This document shows positions 1 to 9,074 of a DNA stretch of 64,000 bases, one piece after another. Made by a program: the position numbers and the translations under genes. The first letter of the stretch is position 1. Each line of letters begins with the position of its first letter. The stretch is from Comamonadaceae bacterium. Its GTDB lineage: Bacteria; Pseudomonadota; Gammaproteobacteria; Burkholderiales; Burkholderiaceae_C. Location: positions 1 to 64,000 of the forward strand of contig JAIYBZ010000019.1 in assembly GCA_027488255.1 (NCBI GenBank), read 5' to 3'. The notes under the pieces were generated by a model. It was not told the origin of the DNA. It saw only the letters and a list, made by a program, of their open reading frames with translations, and did not search any database.

Positions 1-18
1 CTCTAGGTCAGGTCACCC

Positions 19-1146
19 ATGTCTGATTTAAGTCTTCAACTGCAGCAGGCCGCAAGCCAACTACCAGTTTCCACTTATTTCGATGAAGCGCTGTTTCAGC
101 GCGAATTGAACACGCTTTTTCGGCAAGGTCCCCGCTATGTGGGGCACCAATTGGCCGTGCCCAACCCGGGCGACTATTACGCCTTGCCCCACGAATCGGA
201 AGGCCGGGCCTTGGTGCGCAACGCCCAAGGCGGAATTGAGCTGGTCTCCAATGTGTGTCGGCACCGCCAGGCGCTCATGCTCAATGGCCGTGGCAACCTC
301 AACAGCCAACAAAAAGGCAGCGCGGGCGGCAACATCGTGTGCCCCTTGCACCGCTGGACATATGCCCCCAACGGCGAGTTGCTGGGCGCCCCCCACTTTT
401 CGCATGACCCCTGCCTGAACCTCAACAACTACCGGTTGAAAGACTGGAACGGCTTGTTGTTTGAAGACAATGGCCGTGACATCGAAGCCGACTTGGCGGG
501 CATGGGCCCACGGGCGCAACTGGATTTTTCGGGCTACGCCCTCGACCGTGTCGAATTGCACGAGTGCAACTACAACTGGAAAACCTTCATCGAGGTGTAT
601 CTAGAGGACTACCACGTGGGCCCGTTTCACCCGGGGTTGGGGCAATTTGTCACTTGCGATGAATTGAGTTGGGAGTTCAAAGAGCACTACTCGGTGCAGA
701 CCGTGGGGGTCTCCAGTGGCTTTGGCAAACCCGGCTCGGACACCTACAAAAAATGGCACGAGGTGTTGCTGAAATACCGCAATGGCCAACTGCCCGAGCG
801 CGGTGCCATTTGGTTGACGTATTACCCCCACATCATGGTGGAGTGGTACCCCCATGTGCTCACGGTGTCCACCCTGCACCCGATCAGTGCCAACAAAACA
901 CTGAACATGGTGGAGTTTTATTACCCGGAAGAAATCGTGGCCTTTGAGCGCGAGTTTGTCGAGGCCCAACAGGCCGCCTACATGGAAACTTGCATCGAAG
1001 ACGACGAAATTGCCGAACGCATGGACGCCGGACGCCACGCCCTGATGAAACGCGGCGACAACGAAGTGGGGCCTTACCAAAGCCCCATGGAAGATGGCAT
1101 GCAGCATTTTCACGAGTGGTACCGCCGCCAGATGAGCGCGCTCTGA
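19..1146 (+). CDS. Rieske aromatic ring-hydroxylating oxygenase, alpha subunit
   Basis: 375 aa, the usual length for the large subunit of Rieske non-heme iron oxygenases. The Rieske [2Fe-2S] ligands are visible as C80-x-H82 (CRHR) and C108-xx-H111 (CPLHRW). The catalytic domain has the mononuclear-iron region NWK...EDYHVGPFHP around residues 186-205, with H199 and H204 as likely ligands. Such proteins take electrons from a reductase and hydroxylate or demethylate an aromatic or related substrate. No reductase or beta subunit is beside it, so the substrate cannot be read from context. The DMT transporter gene follows 10 bp downstream and is probably co-transcribed. Confidence 0.88.
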   Translation: MSDLSLQLQQAASQLPVSTYFDEALFQRELNTLFRQGPRYVGHQLAVPNPGDYYALPHESEGRALVRNAQGGIELVSNVCRHRQALMLNGRGNLNSQQKGSAGGNIVCPLHRWTYAPNGELLGAPHFSHDPCLNLNNYRLKDWNGLLFEDNGRDIEADLAGMGPRAQLDFSGYALDRVELHECNYNWKTFIEVYLEDYHVGPFHPGLGQFVTCDELSWEFKEHYSVQTVGVSSGFGKPGSDTYKKWHEVLLKYRNGQLPERGAIWLTYYPHIMVEWYPHVLTVSTLHPISANKTLNMVEFYYPEEIVAFEREFVEAQQAAYMETCIEDDEIAERMDAGRHALMKRGDNEVGPYQSPMEDGMQHFHEWYRRQMSAL

Positions 1147-1156
1147 AGCGAGCCCG

Positions 1157-2044
1157 ATGCAAGCCTCATGGATGATTTTGGCGTCGCTTTTCTTTGCGAC
1201 CATGAGTGTTTGCATCAAATATGCGGCGCCCTATTTCGACACGTTTGAGCTGGTTTTTTACCGCGGCCTGATCGGCATGGCCTTCATGGCCAGTTTGTGC
1301 AAAGTGCAAAAAGTGTCTTTGCGCACCCCGGTGCCCATGATGCATGTCTGGCGTTCCATCGTGGGCGTGGCCTCCTTGTCGGCTTGGTTTTACGCCATTG
1401 CCCATTTGCCTTTGGCCACCGCCATGACGCTGAACTACATGAGCGGGGTGTGGGTGGCGGCCTTTTTGATTGGCGGCACCTTGGTCATGGGCGGTTTACA
1501 AGACGCCAACAAACAAGGGCCGATGGTGCTCACCGTGATCGCCGGGTTTGCAGGCGTGGTGATGATTTTGCGGCCGACCATCGAACAAAACCAATTGTTT
1601 GCTGGCGTCATTGGCCTGCTGTCGGGCATTGGTGCGGCCTTGGCCTACATGCAAGTGGCGGCGTTGGGGCGCGTGGGCGAGCCCGAATCGCGCACTGTTT
1701 TTTACTTCTCAATCGGCACCACCGTGGTGGGCGGTTTGGCCATCGTGTTCACGGGCTCAAGCGCTTGGACATGGCCCCACGCCCTCTGGTTGTTGCCCAT
1801 TGGGGTGCTGGCGGCTTTGGGCCAGTTGAGCATGACCAAGGCCTACAGCCGAGGGTCCACCTTGGTGGTGGCCAATTTGCAATATTCGGGCATTGTGTTT
1901 GCCGCTTTGTATGGCCTGTTTTTATTTGGCGACCAAATCCCCCTCATCGGATGGGCGGGCATGTTGCTGATCGTGGCCAGTGGCATCGCCGCCACCGCTT
2001 TGCGCAGTCGCGCATTGCCCAGCGCCCCCGCCGAAGACCACTGA
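1157..2044 (+). CDS. DMT-family (EamA) inner-membrane transporter
   Basis: 295 aa, almost entirely hydrophobic, with about ten predicted transmembrane segments arranged as two EamA repeats. This is the normal architecture of drug/metabolite exporters (RhaT/RarD group). The start ATG lies 10 bp after the oxygenase stop, and the sulfurtransferase gene follows after 15 bp, so the three genes probably form one transcript. The substrate is unknown. Members export amino acids, purines or other small metabolites, and nothing in the sequence narrows that. Confidence 0.88.
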   Translation: MQASWMILASLFFATMSVCIKYAAPYFDTFELVFYRGLIGMAFMASLCKVQKVSLRTPVPMMHVWRSIVGVASLSAWFYAIAHLPLATAMTLNYMSGVWVAAFLIGGTLVMGGLQDANKQGPMVLTVIAGFAGVVMILRPTIEQNQLFAGVIGLLSGIGAALAYMQVAALGRVGEPESRTVFYFSIGTTVVGGLAIVFTGSSAWTWPHALWLLPIGVLAALGQLSMTKAYSRGSTLVVANLQYSGIVFAALYGLFLFGDQIPLIGWAGMLLIVASGIAATALRSRALPSAPAEDH

Positions 2045-2059
2045 AACCGGAGACCTCTG

Positions 2060-2917
2060 ATGCACCCTTTGTTGATCACAGCCGCTCAATTGCAACACCT
2101 GCAACAACAAGGCGTACCCTGCGCCATTTTGGATTGCAGCTTCGACCTGATGAAGCCCGAAACGGCAGTGGCTTTGTTTGAGGGCGTGCACATTGCGGGG
2201 GCCCAACACGCCCATTTAGACCACCACCTGAGCACCCATAACCCTGAGCATGCCGTGAATGGCGGCCGCCACCCCTTGCCGCAACGTGAACGCGTCGCGC
2301 GCTGGCTGGGCGAGATGGGCCTGCACAATGGTCTGCAAATTGTGGTGTACGACCTCAACAAAGGCCACTACTGTGGCCGCTTGTGGTGGATGTTGAAGTG
2401 GTTGGGACACGAGGCGGTTGCGGTGCTGGATGGCGGCTTGCAGGCTTGGCAAGACGCAGGGGGGGCTGTGGCCAGCGGCCCTGCACCTGCAGCCACGCCT
2501 GCCGTTTTTGAACTCAAGCCGGCGCTGCGCACCTTGGTCTTCACGCCGCAAGTGGCCTCGGCTTTGGGGCAAGCCACACAAACCGTGATCGATGCGCGTG
2601 CCGGTGCCCGCTACCGGGGCGAGACCGAGCCGCTGGACCCCGTGGCGGGCCATATTCCCGGCGCACTGAACCGGCCGTTTACCGAGAATTTCACCGAAGA
2701 CGGTCGCTTCAAGCCCGCCGAGGTGTTGAAGGCCGAATGGGAAAAATTATTGGCCGGTCGCCCCATCAGCAGCGTGGTGCACCACTGCGGCAGTGGCGTG
2801 ACGGCAGTGCCCAATTTACTGGCCATGGAGCTGGCTGGTTTTGGGCCAACGGCCCTGTACGCCGGCAGCTGGAGCGAATGGTGCCGAACACCCGGCCTGC
2901 CCTGCGCACAAGGCTGA
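2060..2917 (+). CDS. sseA: 3-mercaptopyruvate/thiosulfate sulfurtransferase (tandem rhodanese)
   Basis: 285 aa with two rhodanese domains. The N-terminal domain is inactive (no Cys loop). The C-terminal domain carries the active loop HHCGSGVTA with the persulfide cysteine near residue 243. The CGSGVTA loop is typical of 3-mercaptopyruvate sulfurtransferases rather than of classical thiosulfate sulfurtransferases (CRKGVT), so transfer of sulfur from 3-mercaptopyruvate to thiols or cyanide is the likelier reaction. It is probably cytoplasmic, since no signal peptide is seen. It is the last gene of the rightward trio and converges on the ZIP transporter gene. Confidence 0.9.
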   Translation: MHPLLITAAQLQHLQQQGVPCAILDCSFDLMKPETAVALFEGVHIAGAQHAHLDHHLSTHNPEHAVNGGRHPLPQRERVARWLGEMGLHNGLQIVVYDLNKGHYCGRLWWMLKWLGHEAVAVLDGGLQAWQDAGGAVASGPAPAATPAVFELKPALRTLVFTPQVASALGQATQTVIDARAGARYRGETEPLDPVAGHIPGALNRPFTENFTEDGRFKPAEVLKAEWEKLLAGRPISSVVHHCGSGVTAVPNLLAMELAGFGPTALYAGSWSEWCRTPGLPCAQG

Positions 2918-2962
2918 GCCGCGCTGCTGAGGGGGCCACCCCTCTAGCAGACTCAGCCGGTT

Positions 2963-3826
2963 TCAGTGGTTGTGGCCGGCCACCGCGCTGACCAACACCA
3001 CCATGGCGATGCCCACGGCCAGCCAAAAGATTTGGGCCGCCGTTTCGCGGGCCGACAAGCGTTTTTGCAATTGCGGAATCAAGTCAGCCAATGCAACATA
3101 AATGAAACTGCTGCTGGCCACCACCAAGAAAAAGGGCAACCCATCGTGCAGAGCGTCAACCAAGACATAACCCACCGCACCGCCTAAGGCCGTGATGGCG
3201 CCTGCCATCGACACTTTCATAATGGCCGCCTGGCGACTGCCACTGCCTTGGCGCAAGACCGCCAAATCACCCATGTGGTGCGGCACCTCGTGGGCCAACA
3301 CCGCCAAGGCGGCAATCACGCCCAAATGCAGATCCGCCATGAAGGCAGAGGCAATCAAGATGCCATCGCCAAAGCAATGCACGCTGTCTCCGGCCAACAC
3401 GGCCCACTGGCCCCGCGGCGTTTCGGGCGCAGCAGAGTTTGTGGATGGGGCGGGATGGGTCGCGTGGTGGTGGTGCGCATGATCGTGGCCGTGGCCGTGG
3501 CCGTGGCTGTGGCTGTGGCCGTGGCCGTGGCCGTGATCGTGATCGTGATGATGTTCGTGGCCGTGGTGCCACAACTCGGCTTTGTCGAGCAAAAAGAAAA
3601 ACACCAAGCCCACCAGCAGGGTCAAAAACAACTCATGGGCGCCGGCTTCGCTTTCAAAAGCCTCGGGCAACAGGTGCAAAAAAGACGTGCCCATCAAGGC
3701 CCCCGCCGCCATGCTCAGCATGTGCTGGGTGTAGCGGCTGAACATGCCAAAGCTCAACCAAGCCGCCACCCACACGCTGCCAATGCCAGCCACCAAAGTG
3801 CCCACCAAAATCGCCAATAAAGTCAT
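2963..3826 (-). CDS. ZIP-family divalent metal transporter with His-rich loop
   Basis: 287 aa with about eight hydrophobic segments. The ZIP metal-site helices are recognisable from HLLPEAFE (about residues 51-58) and HEVPHHMGD in the second half. Between membrane segments, residues about 87-124 form a cytoplasmic loop that is mostly His alternating with Gly, Asp and Ser, a typical Zn2+-binding regulatory loop. The family moves Zn2+, Fe2+ or other divalent metals into the cytoplasm. At the DNA level the loop appears as a short-period repeat at about 3478-3560. It is a single gene, convergent with the sulfurtransferase gene. Confidence 0.9.
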   Translation of the reverse strand: MTLLAILVGTLVAGIGSVWVAAWLSFGMFSRYTQHMLSMAAGALMGTSFLHLLPEAFESEAGAHELFLTLLVGLVFFFLLDKAELWHHGHEHHHDHDHGHGHGHSHSHGHGHGHDHAHHHHATHPAPSTNSAAPETPRGQWAVLAGDSVHCFGDGILIASAFMADLHLGVIAALAVLAHEVPHHMGDLAVLRQGSGSRQAAIMKVSMAGAITALGGAVGYVLVDALHDGLPFFLVVASSSFIYVALADLIPQLQKRLSARETAAQIFWLAVGIAMVVLVSAVAGHNH

Positions 3827-3856
3827 CTTGTTACCCGGGGTGCGTACACCCCATAA

Positions 3857-3883
3857 GAAACCGCCCCGAAGGGCGGTTTTTTG
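3857..3883 (-). terminator. Rho-independent terminator after the dienelactone hydrolase gene
   Basis: The stem AACCGCCC/GGGCGGTT has a UUCG-type loop and is followed, in the leftward direction, by a T-rich run. It lies just past the stop codon of the hydrolase at 3892 and before the ZIP gene, so the two leftward genes are separate transcripts. Confidence 0.75.
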
Positions 3884-3891
3884 TCAAAAAA

Positions 3892-4788
3892 TCAGGCCAC
3901 ACCTTGGCGTTTCAGCCAGTCCAGCAAACGTTGCCAGCCATCTTCTGCCGGGCCCTTGCGGAAGCTCGGGCGGTAGTCGGCGTGGAAGGCATGCGGGGCC
4001 TCAGGATAAACCACAAATTCACTGGCTTTGGCCGCTGCAGGACCTTTGGCCAGTTCAGCTTTCATCTTATCAACTGTGTCAAGAGGAATGCCTGTATCGG
4101 CCGCGCCATACAAACCCAACACCGGCGCCTTCAAGTTGCCCGCGAGTGCCACCGGATGGACCGGGGTTTGCTCTGTCGAGTTGCCCACCAAACGCCCGTA
4201 CCACGCCACACCGGCCTTGACTTTCGGCTGGTGCGCCGAGTACAACCAAGTGATGCGCCCACCCCAGCAAAAGCCTGTGATGGCCAGTTTGTCGGTGTTG
4301 CCGCCATTGGCCGCGGCCCATTTCACACATGCGTCCAAATCGTTCATGACCTGGGCATCGGGCACTTTAGAGATGACTTCGGCCTGCAGCTTGGCGATCT
4401 CGCCATAAGAGCTGGCATCGCCTTGGCGCACAAACAGCTCGGGGGCGATGGCCAAATAGCCGGCTTTGGCCAGACGGCGGGTGACGTCCGCGATGTACTC
4501 GTGCACACCAAAAATCTCCGAAATCACCAGCACCACGGGTAAACCTGTTTTGCCAGCAGGTGCACTGCGGTAAACGGGCATCTTGAATCCATTCACATCG
4601 ATGGTCACCTCGCCCGAGACCAGCCCCTCCGATGAAGTTTTAATGGCGGTTTGGGCCATCAAGGGCACCGCAGCGGCGGCGTAGCCCACCCCAAGAGCGG
4701 CCTTCAGGGCCACGCGGCGAGTGGCACCGGCTGTCTGGATGCGCCCGCCCAACAGGGCTTGTGTGTCGTCAATCAGATCGTTGTTCAA
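3892..4788 (-). CDS. Dienelactone hydrolase-family protein, probably Tat-exported
   Basis: 298 aa when started at the TTG at 4788, which has a good ribosome binding site (AGGAG, 7 nt upstream). An in-frame start 40 codons further upstream has no such site and lies in the region shared with the divergent gene. The N-terminus contains TRRVALK (twin Arg at residues 24-25) followed by a hydrophobic Ala-rich stretch ending VPLMAQ, which resembles a Tat signal. The alpha/beta-hydrolase triad of the family is present: Cys in GFCWGG, Asp in GAADTG and His in APHAFH. The family hydrolyses dienelactones or other esters, and the substrate here is unknown. Confidence 0.85.
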   Translation of the reverse strand: MNNDLIDDTQALLGGRIQTAGATRRVALKAALGVGYAAAAVPLMAQTAIKTSSEGLVSGEVTIDVNGFKMPVYRSAPAGKTGLPVVLVISEIFGVHEYIADVTRRLAKAGYLAIAPELFVRQGDASSYGEIAKLQAEVISKVPDAQVMNDLDACVKWAAANGGNTDKLAITGFCWGGRITWLYSAHQPKVKAGVAWYGRLVGNSTEQTPVHPVALAGNLKAPVLGLYGAADTGIPLDTVDKMKAELAKGPAAAKASEFVVYPEAPHAFHADYRPSFRKGPAEDGWQRLLDWLKRQGVA

Positions 4789-4903
4789 GGGGGTCTCCTG
4801 AGTCGAATAAAAGAGCAATGATCTTGGCACAAGTGGTGCTGACTTGCAGGACGTCTGCGAATTAAACTCGGCAGGGCTCAGAAATGGTGTCAGAAAAAAT
4901 GTC

Positions 4904-4946
4904 CGCAAAGGTGTCAGAAACCGTGCCAGAAACCGTGTCAGAGATG
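4904..4946 (+). repeat. Imperfect 12-bp tandem repeat before the GST start
   Basis: Three near-copies of a 12-bp unit (GTGTCAGAAACC, GTGCCAGAAACC, GTGTCAGAGATG) run directly into the preferred GST start codon. Another GTGTCAGAAA copy lies at about 4886. If translated, they give a Val-Ser/Pro-Glu-Thr leader. They may be a slippage product in the divergent promoter region. Confidence 0.6.
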
Positions 4947-5588
4947 TTGCCTGTTTTGTACTCGTTTCGCCGCTGCCCCTACGCCATGCGGGCGCGATTG
5001 GCCCTGCAAGCCAGCCAACTGCCTTACGAACACCGCGAAGTGGTGCTGAAAAACAAGCCCGCTCACCTGTTGGCTTTGTCCCCCAAAGGCACAGTGCCGG
5101 TCTTGTGGCTCAGAAGCCCAGAGGGTGACTCGGTGCTTGAGCAAAGTTTGGACATCATGCTGTGGGCGCTGAAGCAGCATGACCCCTTGGGCTGGTTACC
5201 CGACTCCCCCAGCGATTTGGCAGATGCCTTGGCGTGGATCGAATTGAACGACTGCACATTCAAACCGCATTTGGATCGCTACAAATACCCCTCACGTTTC
5301 CAACTGACCTCCGGCGACCAAGACAGAGAGGCAGGCAGTGCTTTTCTTTGGCAAATCAACGACCGTTTGCAGTTTTCCCCCTTCATGAATGGCCCCCGAT
5401 GGGGATTCACCGATGCGGCTTTGCTGCCCTTTGTCCGGCAATTCGCGCATGTGGATCCTGATTGGTTCGCTGCTCAGCGATGGACGGCTTTGGCCGCTTG
5501 GTTGGACGATTTCAAAAACTCTCTGCGGTATGAAAAGGCCATGGAAAAAATGGTTTTATGGCAAGAAGATAAGCTTTTGCTTCCTTAG
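4944..5588 (+). CDS. Glutathione S-transferase-like protein
   Basis: 214 aa from the ATG at 4944. The thioredoxin-like N-terminal domain starts at once (LPVLYSFRRCPYAMRAR, with the CPYA redox or GSH-site motif), and an all-helical C-terminal domain follows. In-frame ATGs at 4884 and 4899 would add a 20-residue repetitive leader (VSE/ETV) encoded by 12-bp near-repeats. I prefer 4944 because the fold begins there, but no start has a convincing ribosome binding site. It is divergent from the dienelactone hydrolase gene. Its substrate is unknown. Confidence 0.85.
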   Translation: MLPVLYSFRRCPYAMRARLALQASQLPYEHREVVLKNKPAHLLALSPKGTVPVLWLRSPEGDSVLEQSLDIMLWALKQHDPLGWLPDSPSDLADALAWIELNDCTFKPHLDRYKYPSRFQLTSGDQDREAGSAFLWQINDRLQFSPFMNGPRWGFTDAALLPFVRQFAHVDPDWFAAQRWTALAAWLDDFKNSLRYEKAMEKMVLWQEDKLLLP

Positions 5589-5611
5589 TCACCCGTCTGA
5601 GAGCGTCCGTC

Positions 5612-6055
5612 ATGAAAAAACTGCTCACGCTGATCGCCTTTTTGGCCGTGTCTTTATCAGGCATGGCTCGCGACATCACCGCCGATGTAGAACCCCCCGA
5701 ATGGTTCACGCAGGCCCGCCAAGCTCTGGATGCCAAAAACTACGACTTGGCTATTCAGGTGCTGTCCAAAACTCCCGACCGCAGCAATGCCGACTGGAAT
5801 AACTTGATGGGCTACAGCTTGCGCCTGAAAAGCCCGCCGCAGTTGCCATTGGCGGAGCAATATTACAAAGCCGCCCTGGTGATCAACCCCTTGCACCTTG
5901 GCGCCTTGGAGTATTACGGCGAGCTGATGTTGATGAAAAACGACTTGGCAGGCGCAGAAGCCCTTCTGAAACGCCTGGAGGCCGCTTGTGTGTCGGATTG
6001 CGAAGAAGCGCGCGATCTCAAAAAAGACATCGCCAACTTCAAAGCCAAAAAATAA
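5612..6055 (+). CDS. Exported TPR-repeat protein of unknown role
   Basis: 147 aa. A signal peptide is clear (MKKLLTLIAFLAVSLSGMARD), followed by about two to three tetratricopeptide-like helix pairs (ALDAKNYDLAIQVL; AEQYYKAALVINPLHLGALEYYGELML). It is probably a periplasmic scaffold-type protein. It lies 23 bp after the GST gene and may be co-transcribed. It ends 3 bp from the stop of polA, which runs the other way. No specific function can be assigned. Confidence 0.82.
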   Translation: MKKLLTLIAFLAVSLSGMARDITADVEPPEWFTQARQALDAKNYDLAIQVLSKTPDRSNADWNNLMGYSLRLKSPPQLPLAEQYYKAALVINPLHLGALEYYGELMLMKNDLAGAEALLKRLEAACVSDCEEARDLKKDIANFKAKK

Positions 6056-6058
6056 ACT

Positions 6059-8923
6059 TCAGTGCGCCTGTTCCCAGTTCGGTCCAAAGCCGACTTCGGC
6101 GAGCAGCGGCACTTTGAGCGCGGCCACCCCGGCCATCAAGCGCGGCACTTCGGTGCGCACCCAGTCGACCTCTGACTCTGGCACTTCAAACACCAATTCA
6201 TCGTGCACTTGCATGATGACTTGGGTGGCTTTGCCCTGCGCGTCCAAGGCCTGTTGCACGGCCACCATGCTCAGCTTGATCAAATCTGCCGCCGTGCCCT
6301 GCATGGGCGCATTGATGGCGGCGCGCTCGGCCCCAGCGCGGCGTGGGCCGTTGGGACTGTTGATCTCGGGCAACATCAAGCGTCGGCCAAAGACGGTTTC
6401 CACATAGCCCAGGGCTTTGGCCTGTTCGCGGGTGGCATCCATGTAATTTTTCACGCCAGCAAAGCGCTCAAAGTAGCGCGCGATGTAGTTTTTGGCGGCG
6501 GTATTGTCAATGCCCAAGGCTTTGGCCAAGCCAAACGCACTCATGCCGTAGATCAGGCCAAAGTTGATGGTCTTGGCGTATCGCCGCTGCTCACTTGAGA
6601 CGGTTTCAGGCGTCAGGCCAAACACCTCGGCGGCGGTGGCTTTGTGCACATCCAGCCCTTCGTGGAAGGCCTTGAGCAAGGCCGCATCGTCGCTCAGGTG
6701 CGCCATGATGCGCAGCTCAATTTGGCTGTAGTCGGCACTGGCAATCACACAGCCGGGCGCAGCCACAAAGGCCTCACGCACCTTTCGGCCTTCGGCCGTT
6801 CGCACCGGGATGTTTTGCAGATTGGGCTCGTTGCTGGACAGCCGTCCGGTCACAGCCACCGCTTGGGCATAGTGGGTGTGCACCCGACCCGTGCGCGGCA
6901 AAGCCAGCTGCGCCAGCTTGTCGGTGTATGTGCCTTTCAGTTTAGAGAGGCTGCGGTGCTCCAAAATGCGCGCCGGCAAGGGGTAGTCTTCGGCCAGTTT
7001 TTCCAGCACTTCTTCGTCGGTGCTGCGCGCGCCCGTGGCGGTTTTCTTGATCACGGGCAAGCCCAATTTATCAAAGAAGATTTCGCCCAACTGCTTGGGG
7101 CTCGCCAAATTGAAGGGCTGGCCCGCGATCTCATAGGCCTCGGTTTCAAGCTGGACAATGCGCTCGCCCAAAGCCCGGCTTTGTGCGGCCAAAGTGGGGG
7201 CATCGATCAGCACCCCATTGCGCTCAATGCGGTACAGCGCTTCACTGGTTTGTATTTCCAAGTCATAGACAAATTGAAGCCCTGCATGGGCGGCGATTTG
7301 GGGGTACAGCACACCATGCACATCCAGGCACTGGTCGGCGTCTTCGCAGGCATAGTGCGCGGCCTTTTCCACCTCGACTTGGGCAAACGAAATTTGGTGC
7401 ACGCCTTTGCCACACAGGTCTTCGTAGCTGACACCTTGGCGGCCCACATGCCGATCGGCCAAACTGCTGAGGCCGTGGGGTTTGTGCACTTCCAGCACAT
7501 AGCTTTGCAACATCGTGTCGTGTGCATAACCCTGCACCTCGATGCCGTGGTTGGCAAACACATGGCGGTCGTATTTGATGTTTTGGCCCAGCTTCAGACG
7601 AGCGGGGTTTTCCAGCCACGGCTTCAACTTGGCCAGCACTTCGGCCAATGGCAATTGCTCGGGTGCACTGGGGCCCTGGTGGGCCAGGGGAATGTAGGCA
7701 GCCTCTCCGGGCTGGACACTCAGCGACACGCCCACAATCTCGGCGCGCATGGCGTCCAGCGAGGTGGTTTCGGTGTCGATGGCGGTCAAGGGCGCTTGCT
7801 CGATGCGTGCCAGCCACTGGTCAAACAGCGCCCAGTCGAGCACTGTGTCGTATTTCAAGGCACCGCTGACCGCGCTGGTGCCGGATGACACCGTTGATGA
7901 CCCGACAGATGACCGCTCTGAGGCCTCACCGGTCGCCGCACCCTCGGCGTTGCCAAACAAATCTCCCATACCGTTGTCTTGCGGCTTGGCGGCTTTGGTC
8001 TTGGCCACCGGGGCTGGCAGCGTGCCTCCGAGAGACTGCACCAAACCCCTGAAGCCATAGGTTTGGTAAAAATGAAGCAGCTTGTCTTTGTCGGGCTCGT
8101 GCAAATGCAAGCCCGCCAGTGAAGGCAAGTCGGGCACCCACGCCTTCAGGTCGCAATCGGTCTTCATGGTCACCAAAGCCCGGCCTTTGGGCAACCAATC
8201 CACCGCTTGCCGCAAGTTCTCGCCTGCCACGCCCTTGATCTCTTGGGCATGGGCCATCAAGTTGTCGAGTGAGCCGTACTCAAGCAACCACTTGGCCGCG
8301 GTTTTGGGCCCCACCTTGGCCACGCCCGGCACGTTGTCGACGGGGTCGCCCACCAACGTTTGGTAATCGATCATGAGCGCCGGCGGCACGCCAAACTCTT
8401 CGGTGACCCCAGCCACATCGCGCACTTTGCCGTTCATGGTGTCGATGATGGTGATGTGCGCGTTGACCAACTGGCTCAGGTCTTTGTCGCCACTCGACAC
8501 GGTGACTTCAATGCCCTGCTGCGCGGCGGTGTGGGCCAAGGTGGCAATCACGTCGTCTGCTTCTACGCCGGGCACATCTAACACGGTCCATCCCATCAGG
8601 CGCACCAGCTCATGAATGGGCTCAATTTGGCTGCGCAAGTCATCGGGCATGGGGCTGCGGTGGGCTTTGTATTCGGGGTACATCTCGTCCCGAAATGTGG
8701 GGCCCTTGGCATCGAATACACAGGCGGCATACACCGCGGGTACATCTTTGCGCAAGCGCTCCATCATGTTGATCATGCCGCGAATCGCCCCCGTGGCCGG
8801 GCTGCTGGGGTCACCGGGCACCGCCCGCAAATCGGGCATGGCGTGAAAGGCGCGGTACAGATAGCTGGAACCATCGACCAGCAAAAGGGTCGGCTTGGAC
8901 GTTTCGGGGGTGTTTTCGCTCAT
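6059..8923 (-). CDS. polA: DNA polymerase I
   Basis: 954 aa with all three PolA modules. The 5'-3' exonuclease domain spans about residues 10-300. The 3'-5' proofreading domain has intact exo motifs (DTE at 383-385, NIKYD, YACED). The polymerase domain contains motif A (DYSQIELR), motif B (RRYAKTINFGLIYGMS) and motif C (VHDE at about 906-909). It fills gaps in replication and repair. A Ser/Thr/Gly-rich linker at about residues 325-355 separates the exonuclease modules. The gene is divergent from thrB and converges on the TPR gene with a 3-bp gap. Confidence 0.98.
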   Translation of the reverse strand: MSENTPETSKPTLLLVDGSSYLYRAFHAMPDLRAVPGDPSSPATGAIRGMINMMERLRKDVPAVYAACVFDAKGPTFRDEMYPEYKAHRSPMPDDLRSQIEPIHELVRLMGWTVLDVPGVEADDVIATLAHTAAQQGIEVTVSSGDKDLSQLVNAHITIIDTMNGKVRDVAGVTEEFGVPPALMIDYQTLVGDPVDNVPGVAKVGPKTAAKWLLEYGSLDNLMAHAQEIKGVAGENLRQAVDWLPKGRALVTMKTDCDLKAWVPDLPSLAGLHLHEPDKDKLLHFYQTYGFRGLVQSLGGTLPAPVAKTKAAKPQDNGMGDLFGNAEGAATGEASERSSVGSSTVSSGTSAVSGALKYDTVLDWALFDQWLARIEQAPLTAIDTETTSLDAMRAEIVGVSLSVQPGEAAYIPLAHQGPSAPEQLPLAEVLAKLKPWLENPARLKLGQNIKYDRHVFANHGIEVQGYAHDTMLQSYVLEVHKPHGLSSLADRHVGRQGVSYEDLCGKGVHQISFAQVEVEKAAHYACEDADQCLDVHGVLYPQIAAHAGLQFVYDLEIQTSEALYRIERNGVLIDAPTLAAQSRALGERIVQLETEAYEIAGQPFNLASPKQLGEIFFDKLGLPVIKKTATGARSTDEEVLEKLAEDYPLPARILEHRSLSKLKGTYTDKLAQLALPRTGRVHTHYAQAVAVTGRLSSNEPNLQNIPVRTAEGRKVREAFVAAPGCVIASADYSQIELRIMAHLSDDAALLKAFHEGLDVHKATAAEVFGLTPETVSSEQRRYAKTINFGLIYGMSAFGLAKALGIDNTAAKNYIARYFERFAGVKNYMDATREQAKALGYVETVFGRRLMLPEINSPNGPRRAGAERAAINAPMQGTAADLIKLSMVAVQQALDAQGKATQVIMQVHDELVFEVPESEVDWVRTEVPRLMAGVAALKVPLLAEVGFGPNWEQAH

Positions 8924-8987
8924 CCCCCAATTGTGTACCGGCTTGGGGTCGGCTTTTCGGCCATGCCATGAGGCGCTTGGTTCACCG

Positions 8988-9014
8988 TTTGCGCCCAGCC
9001 ACCCCCTCTACAAT
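8988..9014 (+). promoter_or_regulatory. Possible sigma70-type promoter of thrB
   Basis: A TACAAT hexamer (9009-9014) lies 61 bp before the thrB start, with a weak TTTGCG element 15 bp upstream. The spacing is short, so this is only a candidate. Confidence 0.3.
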
Positions 9015-9074
9015 CTCTTCTTTTCCAAGCGGCCAGCGTTGCTGGCTTTCTGACGGCTTTTCTCCCTTCTCCCC

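Noticed and set aside
3478..3560. Short regular repeats resembling a repeat array
   Set aside because: No spacers. The repeat is the His-codon tract of the ZIP transporter loop.
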